A stretch of 20,386 nt of DNA from Bryobacterales bacterium. Lineage in GTDB: Bacteria > Acidobacteriota > Terriglobia > Bryobacterales > Bryobacteraceae. Below the pieces are notes generated by a model, which was not told where the DNA came from, ran no database searches, and saw nothing but the letters and a program-made list of their open reading frames with translations. Positions 15,217 through 20,386 of the stretch are shown here, in pieces; the first letter of the stretch is position 1; each line of letters opens with the position of its first letter. The position numbers were made by a program, and so were the translations under genes. Location of the stretch: positions 3,560-23,945 of the forward strand of contig PKYZ01000148.1 of the NCBI GenBank assembly GCA_003132865.1. The letters run 5' to 3'.

Positions 15217-15718
15217 CGTGCCGCGTAAATTAAATAACTGTACGACCGACCCTCTGGCGCGGTCGAGGCGTCCCCCAGACCAATACCAGCCGTTTTGAAG
15301 CACCAGCCAAGGAGCTTCTGACCCGCTTCCCTTAGCTCGGGTGTCGCGCTCGCCTGGCGGCGACGGATTTGACGACCAGCGTCTCCAACACATTTTGGTC
15401 CACATCGGCGGGAGGCGGATACGGACAGGTGTGCGAGAAATCGCCTGAACAAGAGGCCGTTCCCTGGCTTTGGCTTATCCGGACGGGCAGAGATGGCGCT
15501 TCACGCGGACGGCGGGGTTAGCAATATTAAGAAATCTTAATGAACTGCCGGAGCGACCTGGGCTGGATGTATAGTTAAGAGAACCCAGGAAGCCAAAATG
15601 GAAATCCTGGCTAAGAGCGGTTGCAATGGGGGTGATCGTGTACAACGCGGGAAACACGCCCAAAACGTGAAATCTTGCTGGAACAAGCGTCAAAATCGTT
15701 TGAAAAAGGAGATTTGGC
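15217..15718. other. Intergenic region before the fibre-like gene
   Basis: No convincing gene is seen in these 502 bases; the short open frames on both strands lack family character. Near the right end there is a perfect inverted repeat, ATTAAG/CTTAAT with a 4-nt gap, at 15526-15541. About 30 bases later, TATAGT (15570-15575) could serve as a -10 element. A weaker inverted repeat (CCAGGA/TCCTGG, 14-nt loop) lies at 15585-15610. The last bases carry a good ribosome binding site (AAGGAG) for the gene at 15719. The base composition turns visibly more AT-rich from about 15520, close to where the two-gene cassette begins. Confidence 0.45.
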
Positions 15719-16648
15719 ATGGCAGTGCCAGTACAAGGAATCGACGATGGCAAAGCGGGCTATGGTGTTTTTGGCGAAAGCACAACCGGAATAGGTGTTG
15801 AGGCTACCGCCGGTACCGCTCCCCCGTTTATCGCAATTGGCGGTGGCCCACCGTTGCAGGCTGCGGTAAAAGCTACAAGCTGGGCCGTAAACGGATATGG
15901 TGTCTTGGCAAGCAGTACAAGCGGTGAAGGGGTTTGGGGGGACAGCGCCGCATCGAATGGTGTCCATGGGGTCACAGGCGACGGAAGCCGTCACCCGAAT
16001 CCGAAGCGAGCAGGCGTCTGGGGTGACTCAGACAGCACGAATGGAGTTTATGGTTCCAGCGCGGGTTGGAACGGGGTTGAGGGTGACACTTGGTCGCCTG
16101 CCCACGCTGGAATAGCAGGACAGAATAACGCCGGTGGCCCCGGCGTTTGGGGATTTAGCGCTGGAAACGCCGGCCAATTTGAGGGGCATGTCCTCGTGAC
16201 TGGCACTCTAACCGTGAACCAAGACATCCTCCTGCCAGGCGCCGACTGCGCCGAGGAGTTCGACGTGGCGGGCGACCGGCAGCTTGAGCCTGGAACCGTT
16301 GTCGTGATCGACCAGGAAGGGGCCTTGCGAGAAAGCCGCGCCGCCTACGACAGGAAGGTGGCCGGCGTTGTTTCGGGCGCCGGTGAGTACAAGCCGGCCA
16401 TCGTGCTGGATCGGGGAGCGGCGGGCAAGAATCGGAAGCCCGTAGCCTTAGTGGGAAAGGTCTACTGCAAGGTTGACGCGCAGTATGCTTCCATCGAGGT
16501 TGGCGATCTCCTGACCGCTTCGCCCACACCCGGCCACGCCATGAAGGCGGTCGACCCGCTGCGAGCCTTCGGCGCAGTCATTGGGAAGGCACTACGACCG
16601 TTGCGGTCGGGCACGGCCTTGATTCCCGTTTTGGTGGCGCTTCAATAG
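15719..16648 (+). CDS. Glycine-rich repeat, fibre-like protein with conserved C-terminal domain
   Basis: This 309-residue protein without a classical signal peptide has an N-terminal part (about 14-150) made of short repeats of the type GVWGDS/GVYGSS/GVHGVT/GIAGQN, with units near residues 16, 71, 81, 99, 109, 119, 131 and 142. Such Gly-Val-aromatic-Gly repeats are seen in beta-helical tail-fibre-like and surface proteins. A transition EGHVLVTGTLTVNQDILLPG leads to the C-terminal domain (about 173-309) with GADCAEEFDV, YDRKVAGVVSGAGEY, ALVGKVYCKVDAQY, VGDLLTASPTPGHAMKA and LIPVLVALQ. That domain looks familiar from other fibre-like bacterial proteins, but I know no assigned function. Start supported by AAGGAG 7-8 nt upstream. 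It probably forms an operon with the next gene, 78 nt away. Confidence 0.75.
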   Translation: MAVPVQGIDDGKAGYGVFGESTTGIGVEATAGTAPPFIAIGGGPPLQAAVKATSWAVNGYGVLASSTSGEGVWGDSAASNGVHGVTGDGSRHPNPKRAGVWGDSDSTNGVYGSSAGWNGVEGDTWSPAHAGIAGQNNAGGPGVWGFSAGNAGQFEGHVLVTGTLTVNQDILLPGADCAEEFDVAGDRQLEPGTVVVIDQEGALRESRAAYDRKVAGVVSGAGEYKPAIVLDRGAAGKNRKPVALVGKVYCKVDAQYASIEVGDLLTASPTPGHAMKAVDPLRAFGAVIGKALRPLRSGTALIPVLVALQ

Positions 16649-16726
16649 GGGCGGATTGTTCAGTGATGGCAAAACACTCATGGTTGACCTTAATTTCTGA
16701 GGCTTCCCTAATGGAGGAACTGCGGC

Positions 16727-18016
16727 ATGCCGACCGGCAATATCGCCGATCTCCTAAATAACCTGTTTGAGAAGAACTCCGACGCCGTCAACGTCTTGAG
16801 CTCCGCGATCGGAGCAGTCGCCGATGTGTCTGGCACGGTAAGCGCGGTTATCGCTGTCGTTGATACTTTTAGCAATCTATTGGGTGGTGGGCCAGATCCC
16901 GCGACGCAAGCCATCTTGAACGCTCTCCAGACAGATTTCGCTCACCTGTACGCCGCTTTAGAAGCTCGACAGAAGGAGGAGGATTGGCGGAATCTTGCTA
17001 ACCAGATCAGCCAAGCCGAAAGTGTTGGGGGTATTTTGGATGGCCTGGTGACAGCGGAGCCGCCGCTAACTGACGAAGAACGCCTGGTCCAGATCGCGAC
17101 ATGCCTAGCCCCCCTCTACGCTTTAAGTGATGGGAGCAGCCACCCTCCAAGCCCGTTTTTCTTAACCGTCTACTCCGAACAGGTCTATTGGACAGATGCT
17201 GGATTGTTTCTCCAAGGTTCCCTTTTTCAGAACCTCCACACGCATATTTGGCACGTTGCCGACTATCGTGATGTCGGGTACGGCACCGTAGCGCCACCGC
17301 CCCCCCCCGATGATCAGGTGTTTTTCTATGTGTACGTGCTGCCGTATTACTTAAAAGGGTTATTCATCTTGACCGCAGTGGGGACTTCGCTTTATGGAGA
17401 CTTCGCCACAACTGCCGCACGCCAACAAGATTCAATAATTCTATTCGCTAACTTCCTGGCAACGATACACGATTTAATCGCAGGAGCCATCACGAACCTA
17501 TCACCCGGCCCCCCGCCCTGGCCTCTAAGGACACTCGGTGTGAATGGCAACTTCGTGCGTGGCATCATAGGGGACTTTACGGGTCTGGGTAAGACTTCTC
17601 AGCCATCGTTAGTCGGCAAAACGGTCATATGGGGCGCGGTCGAGCAATTCTCTGGATTCAGTTCCATAAAACTCGCTAGAGTTGTGGATGTTCTCAACTA
17701 CGAGGAAATGTTCAAAAAAATACAGATTCGCGTGCTACGTGATGCAATGAAGGTGTACGCTGGAGTTGGTCTACTTAAAGTATCGACAGCCATAAATAGT
17801 CTAAGGAAGCTTACGGGCCAAGAGCCGTTACCGCCGCACAAGTATGCTCGGTGGTCTTTCCGTGAAATTTTTGCCGCAGCCGGCACCGGCCCACGCAGCG
17901 ACGGTTACTTCCATCTTTCGGATATGGCAAGACTGCTTCGGGCTAATCCTCCGCTTGATACGTCACAAACGGGCCCTTACTCGTGGCGTGACCTGCTAGG
18001 CCCAAGGTTTGCCTAA
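16727..18016 (+). CDS. Unassigned 429-residue protein with amphipathic N-terminal helix region
   Basis: I do not recognise this family. Residues 23-52 are a small-residue-rich hydrophobic stretch (SAIGAVADVSGTVSAVIAVV), followed by a helical, partly coiled segment (about 58-100: ILNALQTDFAHLYAALEARQ). The middle holds aromatic-rich text (FFYVYVLPYYLKGLFILTAV at about 199-218) and a second long helical run near 232-256. The C-terminal third is basic and mixed. There is no clear signal peptide, catalytic motif or nucleotide site. The layout, a membrane-seeking helical N-terminal half, would suit a pore-forming or membrane-acting protein, but this is speculation. The start is supported by GGAGG. 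Codon use (several TTA, ATA and AGG-type codons) looks unlike the suf genes, hinting at transfer together with the fibre-like gene. Confidence 0.65.
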   Translation: MPTGNIADLLNNLFEKNSDAVNVLSSAIGAVADVSGTVSAVIAVVDTFSNLLGGGPDPATQAILNALQTDFAHLYAALEARQKEEDWRNLANQISQAESVGGILDGLVTAEPPLTDEERLVQIATCLAPLYALSDGSSHPPSPFFLTVYSEQVYWTDAGLFLQGSLFQNLHTHIWHVADYRDVGYGTVAPPPPPDDQVFFYVYVLPYYLKGLFILTAVGTSLYGDFATTAARQQDSIILFANFLATIHDLIAGAITNLSPGPPPWPLRTLGVNGNFVRGIIGDFTGLGKTSQPSLVGKTVIWGAVEQFSGFSSIKLARVVDVLNYEEMFKKIQIRVLRDAMKVYAGVGLLKVSTAINSLRKLTGQEPLPPHKYARWSFREIFAAAGTGPRSDGYFHLSDMARLLRANPPLDTSQTGPYSWRDLLGPRFA

Positions 18017-18431
18017 TAGGGCAAGTGCCCCCCTCCGACAGCCGCTTGCCTCCGGCAGCCGCTTGGAGCCGCATTTTGGAATTCCAGCGCTCACGATTCG
18101 CGAGAAGATGCTCGGCCCGTAACACCCGGAGACGGGTAAGAGTCTTAATAACCTGGCGGATCTCCATTCAGAGGCAGTGTCGCCTTTCTGGCCATTGGGA
18201 ACTACGGCTTATCTTCGCGCCCTTAGGCCAAACCAGCATTCTGTCTCGACTCGACGAACCATCCAGGGCTGCCTTTATAGACTCGCGAAGATCGATCTTC
18301 AGCTTCTGCGTCCAGCCACGTTTCCCAGGTTCGTAGAGAATATAGCGGTGGTGCAGATAGTCGCTTATAGGATGAGCAACGTTCGGATGCGAGCACACTA
18401 CCGCTCCTTCCTCTGCTAGGCAGTTGAACGC
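18017..18431. other. Gene-poor stretch with an unassigned minus-strand reading frame
   Basis: After the 429-residue gene there is no clear annotated gene. On the minus strand a frame is open from about 18430 to a stop at 18168-18170. It reads VCSHPNVAHPISDYLHHRYI, LYEPGKRGWTQKLKIDLRES and IKAALDGSSS, which looks protein-like, but I cannot assign it. GTG at 18398 is the only early start. It directly follows the end of the frameshifted DUF1801 gene and may be another gene remnant. A direct repeat AGCCGCTTG occurs twice near 18040-18066. Confidence 0.3.
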
Positions 18432-18777
18432 TTAAAAGGCGGAAGCAACGTAAAGGCAGCCCTTGCCGGTGGTGTACTTGCCGAGCTTAGCGAGCAGCGC
18501 CTCAGCGTCGCTGAACCCCGTCCCGATATAGAGAACGGTTGCGGCCTTACGCGGCGAAAAACCACCAAGCGGCATATCGCCCTCGCGCCCGCTGTCGTAT
18601 TTGTAGTGGTGGCTGCCGAAGCCGATTATCGACGGCCCCCACATCTTCGGCTTTTCGCCGGACGCTTTGCATCAACTTGGCGAGCGCTTTGGCGTCAGCG
18701 CGCTTGGTCTGGTCCGTGAGCGCATCGATAAACGCCGCGACACTTAAGTTGGTGGGATTGGTTTTGTTGTCCGCCAT
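18432..18777 (-). pseudogene. Frameshifted DUF1801 (YdhG-like) gene
   Basis: Two minus-strand frames together spell one DUF1801 protein. From ATG at 18777: NPTNLSVAAFIDALTDQTKR then ADAKALAKLMQ. After a one-base shift near 18667-18672: SGEKPKMWGPSIIGFGSHHY, KYDSGREGDMPLGGFSPRKA, LGKYTTGKGCLYV. Both parts are well preserved, and the frame is broken only once. The end, VASAF before TAA at 18432-18434, is shorter than the family, whose members continue with a conserved acidic tail, so a 3' loss is likely too. DUF1801 proteins are small and poorly characterised. A sequencing or assembly error could explain the internal shift, but not so easily the missing tail. Confidence 0.8.
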
Positions 18778-18835
18778 TCATCCTGCCTTCCGTCTCTTCC
18801 CAGCCTAACGCATAACCATGTCTCTACCACGGAAA

Positions 18836-18870
18836 CAACACCCATCACCCATCACCTATAACCTATCACC
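18836..18870 (-). repeat. Heptamer tandem repeat, five units
   Basis: Read on the minus strand, five 7-nt units follow one another: GGTGATA, GGTTATA, GGTGATG, GGTGATG, GGTGTTG. The pattern matches the four-unit run at 15189-15216. It lies just past the 3' end of glcD, between that gene and the DUF1801 remnant. Confidence 0.7.
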
Positions 18871-18892
18871 AGTTCTTGCCGGCACCCAGCAA

Positions 18893-20314
18893 CTAAAACC
18901 AATCACCCGCCTTTTGGCGGATCTCCAGGCAACCTTTTCCGGTGGGGAGCATCTTACCGGGGTTCAGGCGGTTCTCGGGATCGAAGAGCCGTTTGAAAGC
19001 GCCCATCGTCTCCAGTGTTTCCGGTCTGAACTGGCGTGCCATCATTTCGTTCTTCTCCATGCCGACGCCATGCTCGCCGGTGATCGATCCGCCCACGCTT
19101 AGGCAGTGTTCGAGGATCTCGGCGCCGGCGGCCCTGGCTTTGTCCAGGTCGCCTGGTTTGCGCGCATCGAACAGGATGATGGGGTGCAGGTTGCCATCGC
19201 CCGCATGGAAAATATTGCTGATGGTCAAGCCGTACTTGCGCCCGACGCCGGCGATGACACCCAGGGTGGGCGCGATCTGCGTGCGCGGCACTACGCCATC
19301 CTGCACGTAATAGAATGGGCTGACGCGGCCGACAGCGCCAAAGGCGTTCTTGCGGCCCTTCCATAGCAGTTCGCGTTCCTCGGCGGTCTTGGCCACGCGG
19401 ACCTCGCGCGCGCGGCAGGACTGGCACACATCCCGGATCTGATTCACCTGCTCCTCGACATTCTCGCGCAGTCCTTCCAACTCAATGAGCAGGACGGCGG
19501 CCGCATCCATGGGATAGCCGGCGTGCGTAGCCTCTTCCACCATGCGCAGCATCACGCCATCCAGCATTTCGATGGCGACCGGAACGATGGCGCGCGCGGT
19601 GATCTCGGCGACCGTGGCCCCGCAGTCCTCGACCCCGCCGTAGATGGCCAGGATGGTCTTGACCATCTCCGGCTTGCGCATGAGCCGCACCATCACTTTG
19701 GTGACCAGCGCCATGGTGCCTTCCGAGCCGGTCAGCAGGCCCGTCAGATCGTAGCCCGGCAGGTCGGTTTCCTTGCCGCCCGTTGTCAGAACGGCGCCAT
19801 CTGGCAGCACGAACTCCAGACCCAGGACGTGGTTGGTAGTCACGCCGTAGGCCAGCGTGTGCGGGCCGCCGGCGTTCTCAGCCACGTTGCCGCCCATGGT
19901 GCAGGCGCGCTGGCTGGAGGGATCGGGAGCGTAGAAATAGCCCTGCGATTGGACCGCCAGCGTGATATCCAGGTTGACCACGCCGGGCTCGACCCACACG
20001 CGCTCGTTTTCCAGATCGATTTCGAGGATGCGGTTCATGCGCGCGAAGGCCACGACTACGCCACCTTCGCGCGGGATAGCGCCGCCGCTCAAGCCGGTCC
20101 CGGCGCCCCGGCCCACGATGGGCACGCCGTATTCGCCGGTAATCTTGACGATGGCAACTACGTCGTCGGTGCTGCGCGGGAAGACCACCATCTCGGGGCG
20201 GCCCTTTTCCACGCTGCCATCGTATTCGTAGAGCGCCAGGTCTTCGGGGCGGTCGAGGTATCCGCGGGGACCCAGGAGACCGATCAGTTTCTGCTTGGCC
20301 GCGGACGGAAGCAT
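18893..20314 (-). CDS. glcD: FAD-linked oxidase, glycolate oxidase GlcD / D-lactate dehydrogenase type
   Basis: This 473-residue flavoprotein oxidises a 2-hydroxy acid (glycolate, D-lactate or similar) and passes electrons onward, in glycolate oxidase through GlcE and GlcF. The FAD-binding type 4 domain is in the first half: PRSTDDVVAIVKITGEYGVP, VGRGAGTGLSGGAIPREGG at residues 67-85, and APDPSSQRACTMGGNVAENA (129-148). The FAD-oxidase C-terminal domain carries HAGDGNLHPIILFD (370-383), GGSITGEHGVGMEK (408-421) and LFDPENRLNPGKMLP near the end. Length is normal for GlcD. No strong ribosome binding site precedes the ATG. glcE and glcF are not in the window, and the 3' neighbours are remnants, so whether it acts as GlcD or as a stand-alone D-lactate dehydrogenase is open. 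Confidence 0.93.
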   Translation of the reverse strand: MLPSAAKQKLIGLLGPRGYLDRPEDLALYEYDGSVEKGRPEMVVFPRSTDDVVAIVKITGEYGVPIVGRGAGTGLSGGAIPREGGVVVAFARMNRILEIDLENERVWVEPGVVNLDITLAVQSQGYFYAPDPSSQRACTMGGNVAENAGGPHTLAYGVTTNHVLGLEFVLPDGAVLTTGGKETDLPGYDLTGLLTGSEGTMALVTKVMVRLMRKPEMVKTILAIYGGVEDCGATVAEITARAIVPVAIEMLDGVMLRMVEEATHAGYPMDAAAVLLIELEGLRENVEEQVNQIRDVCQSCRAREVRVAKTAEERELLWKGRKNAFGAVGRVSPFYYVQDGVVPRTQIAPTLGVIAGVGRKYGLTISNIFHAGDGNLHPIILFDARKPGDLDKARAAGAEILEHCLSVGGSITGEHGVGMEKNEMMARQFRPETLETMGAFKRLFDPENRLNPGKMLPTGKGCLEIRQKAGDWF

Positions 20315-20370
20315 GTCTTAGTTTGGCACATTGTCAGCAATCGCTCCAGCCTGTGGATCACATGCTAGTG

Positions 20371-20386
20371 GGGCAGGCCCTCGGCC
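20371..20386. repeat. Tandem-hairpin repeat element, copy C (cut by window edge)
   Basis: The last bases read GTGGGGCAGGCCCTCGGCC. This matches the start of copy B (GTGGGGCAGGCTCTCAGCC) except at two positions that face each other in the stem: T to C on one side of the CTC loop and A to G on the other. The pairing is therefore kept. The remainder lies outside the window. It lies upstream of the glcD start, in the intergenic region. Confidence 0.65.

Noticed and set aside
18836..18870. CRISPR-like short repeats
   Set aside because: The units are contiguous 7-mers without spacers, and no cas gene is present. They are simple tandem repeats.

Overview
The window looks like chromosomal DNA of an Acidobacteriota member, most likely of the Solibacter/Bryobacterales group. 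Three things suggest this: an ABC permease of the acidobacterial duplicated orphan permease (ADOP) type, a secreted protein ending in the Solibacter-type C-terminal domain (TIGR03437 style), and a decayed Pal/OmpA-like lipoprotein gene with an Ig-like segment. The DNA is GC-rich. This placement rests on recognised families, not on a database search.

Layout. Positions 1-3548 hold the 3' part of a SUF iron-sulfur assembly operon on the + strand: sufD (cut by the window edge), sufS, sufU, a sufT-like MIP18 gene and an Rrf2 regulator, mostly joined by start/stop overlaps. A string of three hairpins sits between sufS and sufU. Positions 3610-7945 form a defence/toxin-antitoxin-like islet: a DUF3990-like putative ADP-ribosyltransferase coupled to a 95-residue partner, a large GmrSD-like DUF262/HNH nuclease with an added C-terminal domain, a 5'-truncated higB remnant, an intact higA, and a hicB without hicA. 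Positions 8086-11910 hold the ADOP permease and an abutting 468-residue protein of unknown function.

Positions 12001-12520 are a pal-like pseudogene with at least four frameshifts. Then come a secreted TIGR03437-type protein (+) and, convergent with it, an NCS1 nucleobase/hydantoin-type permease (-). Positions 15719-18016 are a two-gene cassette: a glycine-rich repeat, fibre-like protein and a 429-residue protein I cannot assign. Positions 18017-18777 hold an unassigned minus-strand reading frame and a frameshifted DUF1801 gene. A GlcD-type FAD-linked oxidase gene fills the rest on the - strand.

The best candidates for something undescribed are: (1) a mobile or structural repeat made of tandem hairpins with fixed 3-nt loops and covarying stems, one copy of which is read in frame inside sufD; (2) the DUF3990 gene with its coupled small partner beside the GmrSD-like nuclease; and (3) the fibre-like gene with its unassigned partner. 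No rRNA, tRNA, CRISPR array or complete insertion sequence was recognised.
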